Assembly: GCF_029784135.1 (NCBI RefSeq)
Contig: NC_073745.1
Coordinates: 98,043,105-98,107,104 of the forward strand
Length of the DNA stretch: 64,000 nucleotides
From: Toxorhynchites rutilus septentrionalis
Taxonomy: Eukaryota; Arthropoda; Insecta; Diptera; Culicidae
Direction: 5' to 3'
How positions within the stretch are numbered: position 1 is the first letter of the stretch; every line of letters begins with the position of its first letter. The position numbers and the translations under genes are program-made. Below the pieces are notes generated by a model that ran no database searches, was not told where the DNA came from, and worked only from the letters and a program-made list of their open reading frames with translations. Positions 34,363-46,191 of this stretch are shown here, in pieces.

Positions 34363-37300
34363 TGTTTCGCCTTGATCGATGGGTTGAAACGAATGGCCTA
34401 CTCTCAGATACACAATATGGGTTCCGCAGGGGCAAGGGGACGAATGATTGTCTTGCGTTGCTTTCTTCAGAAATTCAAATGGCTTACGCCGGAAAAAAAC
34501 AAATGGCTTCAGTATTCTTGGACATAAAGGGGGCCTTTGATTCTGTTTCAATAGAGGTTTTGTCAGACAAATTACACTCTCGGGGTCTGCCGCCTCTATT
34601 GAATAATATGTTATATAACTTGCTTTGTGAGAAGCATTTGAACTTTTCTCACGGAGATTCGGCAGTAAGTCGGTTCTCTTACATGGGCCTCCCCCAGGGC
34701 TCATGTTTAAGCCCCCTTTTGTACAACTTCTATGTAAGCGACATCGACAATTGCCTTACACAAAATTGCAGCCTAAGACAACTTGCAGATGATGGAGTGG
34801 TGTCTGTCGTAGGATCTAACGAATCCGACCTGCAAGGACCCTTACAAGATACTTTGAACAATTTTTCAACCTGGGCCATTGGGCTTGGGATCGAATTCTC
34901 CACGGAGAATACAGAGATGGTGGTTTTTTCTAGGAAGCATAGACCAGCAAAACCAAAGCTTCAACTTTTGGGTAAACCGATCACTCATGCTATGTCATTC
35001 AAGTATCTTGGGGTCTGGTTCGACTCCAAATGTACTTGGGGGCCCATATTAGGTATCTGAGTAAAAAACAGGAAGTGGGTTATATCTATGGTATAACCGC
35101 AAGGGTGACGTAGGACTATCGTTGATTTAGAGATCATTTGTATGAAGTTGAATCTGAATTCATTCTGAATGAATGAATATTTGGAGAACTTCGAAAACGA
35201 GAGCGTTACGTTGGAGGCACAAGGTTTTATGCATCCAATATTGGATACGGAAATATCCTACTGATGGGGAAGAATAATCTTCAGAAGCTATCCTGTTGAT
35301 TGCGATTGATTGAAAAATCACAAAACCTAATGTATTTGGTCACAGTGATACATGGATAGAAAACATTAAAATAAACTCTTTCATATGAATGTAATTTTAA
35401 ATTCCCAGAGGTACTGGCAGAATATTTTCAGTAACGATTAGATATTTCCACATTTTCCTCGATACTGGAAGCCCACCAGTGGTTAATGCTAACTCGATAA
35501 CCATCTGTTAATAGCACTTGATTGAAACATATTTGGTCACAGTGTTACATGGATAGAAAACATTCAAATAAACTCTTTCACATGAATGTATTTTTAAATT
35601 CCTAGAGGAACTGGCAGATTATTTTCCGGATCTTTCTCGATCCAAACGGAAAGAATTCCGTGCGTGTATGTGTGTGTGTGTGTAGCGGCTGCTTCGAGAT
35701 CTTCCCGGGGAACCGTTTGTAGCATCACTCTCCTCCTGATGGATTCCCTTCTGGCCTAAGGTGCACAAACAGACTCTTGGTGACACCGTTCATCCGCGCT
35801 TTCATGATAAATGAAGAGCTTCACCACAACAGCGACAACATGCTCCAATCGCTGTTCAATTAGAACTGAGTGGATTTCCGAGCGGCGCTCGCTTATATAC
35901 CGATTGGTGATTTCAATAGCCTATTTTGAAAGCAAATTTAAGACTATTGAAACAAGTTTTTGGATCAGAAAGTAACAAGTATAGAACGCGTAGACATTTT
36001 ATCTTTCGAATGAAGTGTTTATCATACCATTTCGTTCAGTTGTTTAGGAGCTATTAACACTCAAAATCTCGGTCTCCGGCGTAACGCTTTCGTTTTCGAA
36101 ACTTTGATTTTACACCCCGGTATAGAAATGAAAGACGTAGTCCTACGTCAAAATGTCAACAAAGAATAAACTTTCTCCGTACAATTACCGGCACCTGGTG
36201 GGGAGCCCATCCCGAAGATCTTATAATGTTGTATCGAACAACAATTCTCTCAGTGATGGAGTATGGCAGTTTCTGTTTTCAATCAGCTGCCAAAACACAC
36301 CTCATTAAACTCGAGCGAATTCAGTATCTTTGTCTCCGTATCGCGTTGGGATGTATGCCCTCAACGCATACCATGAGTCTCGAGGTTTTGGCAGGCCTAC
36401 TCCCACTAAAAGATCGCTTCAATTTATTATCTCTTCGGTTCTTCATACGGTGTAAGGTTATGAACCCATTGGTGATCGGAAATTTTGAGCAGCTGATCGA
36501 GCTAAATTTTCACTCCGGATTCATGAGTTCATATCATGAATTCATCTCCATGCAGGTTGATCCTTCTTCGTATATTCCCAACCGTGTTTGTTTCCCTGAC
36601 TACATCAATTCCTCTGTGCATTTTTGTGATCAATTGTGATAATATGTACTTTACTGATGGGTCCACTATAAACGAGTCCACAGGATTTGGAGTGTTCAAC
36701 GAATTTTTTAGCACCTCACACAGTCTTCAGAATCCTTGCTCAGTGTATATTGCTGAATTGGCAGCAATTCATTGGGCGCTGGACAGCGTCGCCTCACGAC
36801 CTGTTGAACACTATTACATTGTAACGGATAGTCTTAGCTCTGTCGAAGCTATCCGTTCAGTGAGGCCGGAAAAGCACTCGCCGTACTTCCTTGAGAGAAT
36901 ACAAGAAATTTTGAGTGCTTTATCCAGACGCTTTTATGTCATTACCTTTGTCTGGGTCCCTTCACATTGAATCGAATTTAGAAAACTCCCTTCGGACCCG
37001 AGGTAGACAGCCCAATGTACCGGTGAGAGATGTGTTGGCTCGGTTAGACCTCGATTACATGTCCCTAATATATGTTTTCCTTAAAACTATCGATCTTCGT
37101 GTGTGATATCCGTACACCCTTATCCTCTCCTTTTTTTTCCTTCGCGAGCGACTGTTTCCCTTCTGACTAACTATAGAATAAGCTGAAATGTATATACATA
37201 ATAGATATAATAATAGATTTAAGAATTGAGTATGATGAGCGTGAGTGTGAATGCGAGTGTGAACATTGTACAATATGCTTATATCCCCTCCTTTTCCAAA

Positions 37301-37486
37301 AGAAACTATGTCACCCTTCTAATCTCGAGTCGACCGCGAATAATCGGTTTCCTACTTTATTAACCCTAGATTTAAGGAAACATGTCGATATATACTAATA
37401 AAAGTATAGCTAAGAGTTCGGCTCCTTTAAACCTATGTAACTGAGCCTGTAAAAATAAATGACTTAAATAAATAAAACAGTTCAAT
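34363..37486 (+). mobile_element. I-type LINE, second copy: 5'-truncated, deleted and interrupted
   Basis: Near-identical to 8920-11487 on the opposite strand. Identity starts at TGTTTCGCCTTGATCGATGG (34363), inside ORF2, and runs to the 3' end (GGCTCCTTTAAACCTATGTA.. AATAAA). RT motifs are intact up to about 35055 (SVFLDIKGAFDSV, GLPQGSCLSPLLYNF, LADDG). Family C copy 4 (35069-36149) then splits the frame between the RT core and the thumb. Two internal deletions follow relative to copy 1: about 100 bp at 36625-36635 (before the RNase H Asp) and about 400 bp at 36968, which removes the last part of RNase H (SILGNERAD) and the Cys-rich tail. It cannot make active ORF2. Confidence 0.9.
35065..36153 (+). 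mobile_element. Repeat family C copy 4, inside the LINE
   Basis: The element is 35069-36149, flanked by AAAA at 35065-35068 and 36150-36153. Hairpin arms GGTTATATC (35078-35086) and GGTATAACC (35090-35098) have loop TAT, and then GCAAGGGTGACGTAGGACTA follows. The 3' end GACGTAGTCCTACGTC is a perfect palindrome-type stem. The intact LINE sequence (GTAAAAAATGCCAACAAAG at the corresponding site of copy 1) gives the empty site. The 3' half (about 35655-36149) is almost identical to 40745-41235 of copy 5, including a (TG)n run. Not coding. Confidence 0.8.
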
Positions 37487-37489
37487 GAG

Positions 37490-37859
37490 TCAAATTCCGC
37501 GGTTGACCCTAATACAGATGTGTCAAATCCAGAGTTTGTAGGCCAGCCATTAGAGGAGGCTGTCATTGACCAGGATGATCGAACAAATCGAAGCAGATCG
37601 CAAAGAGAAATCCGGAAGCCTAAACGATTCGATGGTTGCATTTTTGATTATTGATTCGATATCTATATTCATAGAAGAAGAGATGTGGTAATGTTATCTG
37701 TGGGATAGATATTTGGAAGTAGTCCATCTGAGTGTGTAATCTATGCTAATAGGATATGTCAGAAATATAGAGAATTGGCGAAGGACTCACACGCGTTATA
37801 TTTATTGTAAATCTGAAATACAACACTCTTCATTGATTGTTACCCTTTGACCCTTTACA
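37490..37859 (+). mobile_element. LTR retrotransposon 3' remnant (polyprotein end, PPT, LTR?)
   Basis: The plus frame about 37497-37653 ends RSQREIRKPKRF and then a stop. This is reminiscent of the basic RxSxRxRKxPxRF tail of LTR-element integrases. A purine run (AGAAGAAGAGA, 37674-37683) could be the polypurine tract, followed by a TG start (37684) and a possible CA end at 37859, a short LTR of about 176 bp. No second LTR is visible. Tentative. Confidence 0.35.
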
Positions 37860-38957
37860 ATATCCTTTTACTATAATATCCGTTTACTATAAATTGTCTA
37901 GTACTTCTACAAAAATTCGTCCTAATAATATAAAATTATTTTCAGACAAGATTCAAGTTCAAGATTCTTCAAGCATTTGGAAATAACATGTTTCTCCGGT
38001 GCATGGAATACATGTTTGATACAGAGAGTATTACAAAATAAAGACAGCTCAAATCGGACCATTCCTTCCTCGGGTTTAGGACACACCAACACATTTGGCC
38101 TTTTATTTTTGAAAGAGGATATAGGAATGCGTTGTTCCGTCTGACAATACTTTTCCACTTTCGAACAAAAATCAATTTCGTTAGCGCCAACATCAAATGC
38201 ACTAACAACGCTTTGCTAATTGTAGAACATATTTCAATTTTCCGAATTGTCCGATTTTTCTCTCCACTATAATGATCTACGGGAAGAGACGAATACAACG
38301 GAATATAGATGATTCAAATTGAACCATTCCTTCCTCGGGTTTTGCGCTTACCAACACATTTGGCCTTACATTTTTATTTATAGATAAAAGATATGGAAAA
38401 CCGTTATTTCGCCTGAAAATTCATTTCCACTTACGAACAACGATCAATTTCGATAGCACAAACATCGAATGGACTAACAACGCTTATTATAATGTAATTT
38501 TCGAACATGTGGGAATTCAATTTTCCAAACTTTCCGACCTTCCTTCAGAGTTTTCCGAAAATTTTCCGATTTTTCTCTCCACTATATTGATCTACGGGAA
38601 GAGACGAATACAACAAAATAAAGAAGGCTAAAATCGGACCATCCTGTGTAGAGGGTGAATGTGATCCTCTTATTACATCCAATGTATTTCGCTTGTAATG
38701 CTTTTATACATACCGTGCCTATGCGACGCATCCCTGCCGCCCATATTTAACCCGCTTTGCGGTTGGCTCCAACCCTGCATCGCCCAACCCAACCACGCAG
38801 CACGGGCTCTTGGCCTCGGGCATTCTGTCAGCGGTGAGGGCAAGACGTGTGCTCGGCGGCCAAAGCATAAAGCATCTCCGAAATGGCTGGTCTATTTTGG
38901 TGGCTAAAATCGCACACATCCCTTCAGGTTTTCCGCTTACCCTTACATTTTTTATTT
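37850..38957. repeat. Diverged second copy of the GCTGACCCGG/(GACA)n repeat family
   Basis: Shares TTTACTATAA, ATTATTTTCAGACA, CATGTTTCTCCG and GGAATA blocks with 22010-22160, and an AACATCAAATGCACTAACAA block with 22310-22335. It contains internal tandem copies (TTTTTCTCTCCACTATAWTG with ATCTACGGGAAGAGACGAAT at 38255 and 38570). It ends with TTTATTTATATAGATA. Confidence 0.5.
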
Positions 38958-39293
38958 ATATAGATATCAGGAGTCTGCTGGACTGCCCATCTTACAACTT
39001 TTTCGGCCTCAACATGATCAACGACTTCGCGAGAAACAATATCCTTGCAAATTTCCGAATACACTGGCGTATTTCGGACAGTGTCCATACACATCTCTTT
39101 TGTATATCGCATCCGTCAAATGTTGTGTTCGAAACAAACGAATGTAAAATATTCCATCAAAATTAAATCGATACTTTCTGTATTCTGTTGCTGATAGATT
39201 GATAGTGACGTGTTTTTATGCACTCATTTCTCTGGATCCTTCATTTGCAGCTTTTCCTAATAAAACGATAGGGTCTTGGTATCACTGGTTTCC
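38958..39293. other. No supported gene
   Basis: The frame at 38810-39166 carries no motif. Nothing else was identified. Confidence 0.4.
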
Positions 39294-39646
39294 TTAGGCG
39301 GCTCGCACACCGAAGCAATAAGCAACTTGCAACTGTCAACATGCAATAAGCAATATTATCGCCAATGGATTTTTACATTTAATTTTTGTTGATCTCGCAC
39401 ACCGACGCAATACGATATCGCTGTCGCCTTTACAGAGCAACACATGTCGCTAGCAACACGGTGTGTCGGTTGAAGAGCAACTTATTGCCCATATTTTGAC
39501 AAGTTTCGTACATTAAGCCGATTATTGCATAATGTCAGGGGTTTTCATTGCTCTGGTATGCGAAGAACAACAAAATATGTTGCCTGTTGCATATTGCGTA
39601 TTGCAGTTTGCTAGTTGCTTATTGCTCCGGTGTGCGAGCTGCCTTA
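39294..39646. mobile_element. Harbinger-type MITE with TTA target
   Basis: The element lies at 39297-39643 (347 bp), with TTA at 39294-39296 and 39644-39646. The ends GGCGGCTCGCACACCGAAGC and the complement of CGGTGTGCGAGCTGCC are inverted repeats of about 35 bp (AATAAGCAACTTGCAA continues). The inner part repeats AATAAGCAA/TTGCTTATT motifs. The 3-bp TWA target fits PIF/Harbinger. Confidence 0.8.
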
Positions 39647-39809
39647 GAGTTACAGTTGGATAGCAATGATATGTTATATTTTCTTACTATTTCGGTAGAT
39701 TCCTCGTTTCCCTCAGTATTTTCATAGCCGTCACCATTATACACTGACTCCAGGAACTCCAAATCACAGAATTTTGGAGCGTTTGGAGCGTCATCCATCT
39801 TTTACCTAA

Positions 39810-41239
39810 AAAATGGGTGGGTTATATCTATGATATAACCGCAAGGTTGGCGTGGGACTGCCTTAGCTTAGCAATCAATTTATGCATTGTGATAGATTAT
39901 GTTCTTCGTTATAAGTAAATTTAATGACAGTTCTTTTACGTTTGCTATGATGCCTAGGACAAAATATGTGAACGGAAGAATTTTCAAACGATTATTTTAT
40001 TTTACATTTCCCTCTGAAGTTTGTATCTCTCAAGTGTACGAACTTCTCGAACCGCAAATTTATTTGATTTGATGAACTTCAGGCACTCAGTTTAGATTTT
40101 GACATTTATGTCGAACACATATTGTTTAATCATCGTTTGACAACGGAGAAGAGAGCGGATGCCATTCTCAGGGATTCGCACGGCACGTATGTCGGATTCC
40201 AAAATTGAGAGCGAATTGAACTATCGACCAATAAACAATCGTCGTATGGTCGCAGGTCAAAGCTAGCCAGTACTGATTAAACAGACGGTCGATAGTCTGC
40301 CGAAAAACCAGTTTGAACGCAATCGGGAAGCCCATCGAACTTTTTATCGGCCGATACTGAATCGGTGTAGTGTGCGTATATGCATATCGGTCCGTACTGA
40401 TTAAGTCGGCCGATCAAACTATCGGCCAACAAAAGTCTTCAGTCTGCGGGGGCACATTTCAGCCGGATCAAAAATACCCCCGACTTGCATGAATTTGCAA
40501 TGCCAATTTCCCCATGCTCCAAGGATTAGAAGTCTGTGTTAAGGAAACATATTCCAGTCGGAACAAAAATACTCCCGACATGCATGAATTTGCAATGCCA
40601 ATTTCCCCATGCTCCATGGATTAAAGTCCGTGTTAGGGAAACACATTTCAGTCGGAACAAAAATACCCCCGACTTTCATGTATTGGCAATGCCGATTTCT
40701 CCAACGCTGCTTGGTTTTGAAGTCTGTGTTAGGGAACACATTTCCGCGCGTGTATGTGTGTGTGTGTGTAACGGCTGCTTCGAGATCTTCCCGGGGAACC
40801 GTTTGTGGCATCACTCTCCTCCTGATGGATTCATGTCTGGCCTAAGGTGCACAAACAGGCTCTTTGTGACACCGTTCATCCGCGCTTTCATGATAAACGA
40901 AGAGCTTCACCACAACAGCGACAACATGCTCCAATCGCTGTTCAATTAGAACTGAGTGGATTTCAGAGCGGCGCTCGCTTATATATCGATTGGTGATTTC
41001 AATAGCCTGTTTTGAAAGCAATTTTAAGACTATTGAAACAAGTTTTTGGATCAAAAAGTAACAAGTGTAGAACGCGTAGACATTTTATCTTTCGAATGAA
41101 GTGTTTATCATACCATTCCGTTCAGTTGTTTAGGAGCTATTAACCCTCAAGATCTCGGTCTCCGGCGTAACGCTTTCGTTTTCGAAACTTTGATTTTACA
41201 CCCCGGTATAGAAATGAAAGACGTAGTCCTACGTCAAAA
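39810..41239 (+). mobile_element. Repeat family C copy 5, with minisatellite
   Basis: The 5' hairpin is perfect: GGTTATATC (39820-39828), loop TAT, GATATAACC (39832-39840), then GCAAGGTTGGCGTGGGACTG. The 3' end GACGTAGTCCTACGTC stops at 41235, and AAAA follows (41236-41239). An A-run also precedes the 5' end (39808-39813). Minisatellite units lie at 40441-40745, then a (TG)n run and the 490-bp 3' block shared with copy 4. Confidence 0.75.
40441..40745. repeat. ~88-bp minisatellite, three-plus units
   Basis: Units share CATTTCAGYCGGAWCAAAAA, TACCCCCGACTTGCATGAAT and TTGCAATGCCAATTTCCCCA. They are diverged relatives of the units at 31913-32140. Confidence 0.85.
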
Positions 41240-41339
41240 GCTGAATTGATGATCAGTGAGGTTTTTCCTTGAATTGAATCTCCTCTTGTAAAAAGCGGTG
41301 CTTCAAATAGGAAGCTGAAATGACCTCAGAATCCAACAG

Positions 41340-41870
41340 TCAAGTAAATTGACAATATAATTTGCTGTCAAAAAACCACATGAATTTTGTCCATGGAAAA
41401 TTGGTTGTCTCTCGACTAAGTTATATGGGCCTTCCACATGGTTCATGTTTGCGCCCTCTATTATATAACTTTTATGATAATGATATCGACAATTGCCTTT
41501 TGGGTCATTGCACGCTACGACAATTTGCAGATAATGGAGTGGTTTCCATTAGGGGATCCTCCACCGCCGATCTGCAAAGTCCATTCTAGGATACTTTGTC
41601 AATTTGTCCACATAGGTTCATACTGGGTATCGAATTCTCCACAGAGAAAACAGAGATGTTTGTTTTTTTTCTAAAAAGCACAAACTCGCAAAATTTTCGC
41701 TCCATTTATTCGGCAAAGCAATAACCCACTCTATGAATTTCAAATATCGTGGTATCTATTTCGATTCTAAAGTTACCTGGGGGAGACAGATTGCGTGTCT
41801 GAAACAGAAATTTCTACAGAGAATCAACTTCCTCAAGACAATCACCTCTATTCCGGTTCACGATCGGGTT
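41340..41870 (+). pseudogene. I-type LINE reverse-transcriptase fragment, older copy
   Basis: The frame 41362-41589 reads YMGLPHGSCLRPLLYNFYDN and then LRQFADNGVVSI. It is homologous to residues 118-162 of the 9266-11487 ORF, but the catalytic ADD is changed to ADN. Homology continues in other frames (IEFSTEKTEM, ..GKAITHSMNFKY) to about 41870. The adjacent stops and point changes show an old, inactive fragment. Confidence 0.8.
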
Positions 41871-42320
41871 TGAAATTAGCAAAATGATGCTTTTTGTTAC
41901 CCGTTCGACTTCGATTAAGCACATTTATCAATCCGTTCGTCTTCGAATTATTTCGGAATTTGTTTTCCAGCAGCGCAAGGATGTCAAATTTTCAGACATG
42001 TTCGCAATTTTACTGATATTTAATTTTTGTTTTTTGACAAACTCTATTGCACCCTTAAGTGTGCTACACATACAACGTCCCGTCACCGTGAAGTCAACGT
42101 AAAGGAATGAAATGTCAAATATTCTCCCATGGAAATCGTATGGTAGCATCAGGGGATAGTAACTTCAAGCAAAAAAGTGGGACCGATTCGAGATTGCTTT
42201 TATGTAAACAGTGAACTTTTTTTACACTCTAAAAATCGAACCGACTTGCACTGACAACTGAATGATATTGTCAATTTGTGCGAGATGCCTCAAAACAGCT
42301 GGGAATAAATATTGTTTATA

Positions 42321-42554
42321 TACAGTAAGTTACATTTAATGCGACGTTTAGATTATTGAACAGACCTGTAATGTGACACGTTTAATTGGACATTTGTGTA
42401 AACATCGAGTTCGGGGACCATGGCGCATCATTAAAGTTGCCACCAGACGTCGACACTGTACCACTCACATCGACAATGTTCAATTACAGGCCAAAATTTC
42501 CTCCAAAGCGACACTGAGTGCCTCGGCATGTCGTATTAAATTTAAATTACTGTA
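42321..42554. mobile_element. TA-flanked MITE, family A copy 1
   Basis: The element is 42323-42552 between TA dinucleotides. The ends are CAGTAAGTTACATTTAATGC and the complement of TTAAATTTAAATTACTG. The interior shares CGTTTAATTGGACA, ACATCGAGTTCGGGG and GACGTCGACACTGTACCACT with the copies at 43132, 51596 and 54234. Tc1/mariner-type by target and ends. Confidence 0.8.
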
Positions 42555-43040
42555 TTATGTTGTTATTTATGTCATAATGCATAATGTCATAAGCAATGAA
42601 CACACATTTATTTTCCACTTGCAACAGTATTCACGATGATTGGATGGATGAATATACGACTCCTACATGCATCTAGTACAACTATTGTCATGCGTATATA
42701 CGATTTACTACAGACAACCCAAAAACGAATGGCGGAAAACGTTCTTAATAATTATGATAATTAATATAGATTCTTGTAAATACATGTATGTTTGGAATAT
42801 TACGTTAAAAATTATTTTTATGTCAGAATATTTCCGGTTTTAAGAAAAGTGAAAGTTAAAGTTGCTTTTTTTTTATTTTTAACTTTTAAGAACGAAAGAT
42901 TATCTGTTTGCCGGTCTTTTGAGTTCTGATAAACATAGTGACAAAATAAATTAGTTCAACTTCGTCATTCAATTGCATTTAACTCAAAACTGTAGACATG
43001 AGATTATGAACTTGACAAACCAAGCTGCCAAGTATGCCAT

Positions 43041-43860
43041 CCCAGCAAACATTCAATCGTATAACTATCGTATATAGAGCATCGAATATCTGATATTTTG
43101 GGTGGTATATGATGCGCCTAAATAGCATATACAGTAAGTTACCTCTAATCCTCGACATACCGAGGCACTACTCAGTGTCGCATTAGAGGTGATTGGCCTG
43201 TAATTGGACATTCACAATGATAGTGGTACAATGTCGACGTCTTGTGGCGACTTCTAATCTGGGGCAATACTTCGGGTACCAAACTCGATGTTTACAAAAT
43301 ATCCAATTAGAGATGGAAAAGTCCTATTATTTGTATCCCATTACAAGTCTGTCCAATTAACTAAATGTCGAATTAGAGGTAATTTACTGTACATGCAAGG
43401 TTATTAGGCAATACCTAATAACATAATAAGTCTGTTGTCATACGAATATACGATTCATCACTGCCATAAAAAATGGCGGAAAATATTAAAGTAAAATGTT
43501 CGGCCCGGGGAATCACCATTTTTGTATGTATATAGAACCTTTATAAACATTATGTTTGTACGAATAGGAATCAATCAATTGACTTTCAGGGACACAAATG
43601 TTTGATATGAGTGGGGCCACGCTTATAAAATTGCTCCGATGGAATTTGAACTCCGGTTGTTTGGATTATCAAGCCGCAGCTATCTCGTACGGCTACCTGA
43701 AATATGATTCTAGGGCAATTAAAGTTCTTACATATGATACGGAAGAGTTGCACTCGGATACTTCATTCCTGATTGTTTATTGTGCTTTAGTGGAAGTATC
43801 GCAAAATTTATATAGAAATGGTTAAATAAAATTCTGTACTACATGTTTCAAGTAATCAAA
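43041..43860. mobile_element. Repeat family B copy, with nested family A MITE
   Basis: Starts CCCAGCAAACATTCAATCGT, the TIR of the better-preserved family B element at 47465-48906, and parallels it (ATACGATTCATCACTGCCAT, GAATCACCATTTTTGTATGT, TGACTTT..GGGA). A 75-codon frame at 43598-43825 has an equivalent, but broken, at 47885-48010, so it may be a remnant of a family protein or chance. No domain is recognised. Confidence 0.55.
43130..43391. mobile_element. TA-flanked MITE, family A copy 2
   Basis: The element is 43132-43389, with TA at 43130-43131 and 43390-43391. The ends are CAGTAAGTTACCTCTAATCC and the complement of TAGAGGTAATTTACTG. It is inserted in family B: the paralogous sequence at 47551 (GGCATATGCATGCAA) gives the empty site. 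Confidence 0.85.
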
Positions 43861-43927
43861 TAACATGAAGTAAAAAATTTCATTCATATTTTAATAATTT
43901 AAAACTGCCTTCGGGCCTGCCCAGTAA

Positions 43928-45206
43928 ACATTAAATCGTAAAAAAAATTCGAGGGGTTGTATCAGAGACACGACCGCTTAGAACGTAGGGCTACGCAATC
44001 TTTTTTCTTTTGAAATTTGATGGTTTATCATTTCGAATATTATTTGCGAATACGTCGAAATTTCATAAATAACTCTTTAGTAAAAAATTGTTTGCCCTTG
44101 CGAGAACAATTCGCTATGATCATATGTCACAATTCGTTTCTTTATATCAATGCACTCTGAGTTTCAAGTGTCTATAATTCAAAAGAAGAAGAAGAAGTGC
44201 ATCGCCATTCAACAAGCATCAAAAACGGGTCTAACAGATGCATACAGTTGCAGTGCTAAAAATGAAACATCGCAAGAATGACCGTTTATGAAAAATCGTT
44301 TCTCGACTCTCGGTCGATACCGTCAACAAAGTTTCTAAGTTCTATGTTTTGCGCAGTGAAAACAAGCTACACACAAAAAAAACAAACACTGATGTTTAGA
44401 AGCGACCTAAAATCATTTGTACTCTTCTCTTTTTTCGCCTGCTTTACCATGCCTCGAATGGTTGTGTTAATTGCAATGCCAGATGCACTTCAAGTGAAAT
44501 ATTCACTAACCTTCACAGCTCGAAGGGATACATTAAACACAAAACGAGCAGAATAAGCGACCTTTGTTGTTTCGGGCATAGAAATATTCTGAGAATTTTC
44601 CTCAGAGGAGATGCAATACTTATACGCTAGCGACAGCTTACATACTATGCAAGGGTGGAGTTTACTTCGCAGTTTTTTTTTCGATCCCCCTTCGTTGTTT
44701 CTGTTCTAGCGGCTGCATAAGTTACCCGTTATTGACAGCTCTGTTCGGGAAAGCACACAAATGGACAGAACAAATGTATGGAAAAATGGGAATGCTTCCC
44801 ATTTCATCAATTTGAACCATATACAGACTATGGGATTGTAATGTATAGCATATCAAACAAAAAAAAATCTTAGAAAATTTCCAATTCGATTGGTATACAA
44901 AACGGTTAAATCCGTTCGTAGCAAAAATAGTTATTAACGTTAGCTATATTTCATAAAAACGTGACCTGTTTTCTGATTTGGCACCCTTAATGTAAGACGT
45001 AGTCCTACGTTAAAAATCTAAAATTGGAGGCCATATACATACATCTAAGACATATTACTTGTATGATGTGTATAACTGGCATATGCATATGAAATTGCAG
45101 GCCATATACATGTATATGGGGTATATGATGTAATATAAACGATAATTATACGATTTATTATTTTCTAGGATGTATGTATATCGTCTCCACGATTGCATGT
45201 ATGGGC
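43928..45206. mobile_element. Second family B copy, split by family C copy 6
   Basis: The left part reads CCCAGTAAACATTAAATCGT. After the inserted family C copy, the sequence resumes with AAAATTGGAGGCCATATACA, matching 47555-47580. The right end near 45206 (CGATTGCATGTATGGGCTGG) is a degenerate version of CGATTTAATGTTTGCTGGG. Confidence 0.5.
43948..45011 (+). mobile_element. Repeat family C copy 6
   Basis: Hairpin arms GGTTGTATC (43955-43963) and GACACGACC (43967-43975) have loop AGA and one mismatch. GCTTAGAACGTAGGGCTACG follows, and the 3' end is GACGTAGTCCTACGTT (to 45011). It is flanked by A-runs on both sides. Frames inside (e.g. 44278-44556) have no motif. Confidence 0.65.
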
Positions 45207-45545
45207 TGGCTAGGCGCATCATATACATGCAATATATATTAATCCTACTTGTATGTTTGTGAATATAATCCTCAAAATAAAATAATTACACTAAACCTTT
45301 ATTTCAAACAACTTATACAGTTACCAAATCACGCAATAAACATCAAGAATTGCTGGGAATCTCTTATCAATATTCGTTCAAATTTAAAAATGTGCTTAAC
45401 TCCAGTTTTGTTGACAACTTTTATGCATTCAATTAAATCGTACGATAAATCATATATAAACATAAACATTCCCACCTTTCATCCTTCATTAAACACCTCG
45501 TAGTAGAAATCTGTCAGTATACATACACTCTCCTACGGGTGCTCA

Positions 45546-45879
45546 TACACTGTTTGACCGAAGCCAAATATTTGACTCTTTTTGACAGATAAAATTTGGT
45601 CAACGTGTACTGATCAAATATTTTCTACACAAAACACGACAACCAAATATTCAATTATTGGATGCCTAAAATATTTTTTCAGTCTGTTCTTCAAACCTGT
45701 CGGTACATGGTTAGGTTACCTTGAATATTTCAGTTGATTTTTTTCATGTTCAGTGTTTGATATTGTTTACTACTGTTGAAAATTGAAGAGTGGCAAACAA
45801 AATAGTGTTTGTACAAATATCAAATCAAACCTTATCTGTCAAAAAATATCAAATATTTGACCTCCGGGCAAACAGTGTA
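45546..45879. mobile_element. TA-flanked MITE with CACTGTTTGACCG ends
   Basis: The element is 45548-45877 (330 bp) between TA dinucleotides. The ends CACTGTTTGACCGAAGCCAA and the complement of GGTCAAATATTTGATATTTT-side sequence (..CGGGCAAACAGTG) are inverted, with similarity over about 50 bp (CAAATATTTGA, TTTTGACAGATAA). Confidence 0.8.
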
Positions 45880-46191
45880 CGGCCACCTTACGAAACATAG
45901 TGGAAAAAAATATATTCGTCGATGTAAACAAGCAGTGAAAAAGGAGACACTTTTCGACGAGTGATTTGTATGAAGTTCCACTGCCGTGGTAGCATTCACA
46001 TACACAATCGCCGGCAACTTTGACTTTTAGAAAAATCATCTGGCATCTCTGGAGGTGATGACATTTACTCTTGTAAGTTTCTAAAGGGCACTGTTTATAT
46101 TTTGTGCGCTCTGTTTCATCTGTGTATAAAAATATCAATTTGAAAGCAATTTTCGTGCTCAGGAATATTTTTGTGTACTTTATACAGTACA

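Noticed and set aside
40745..40780. (TG)n microsatellite shared with 35665-35685
   Set aside because: It is part of the near-identical 3' block of family C copies 4 and 5, not an independent feature.
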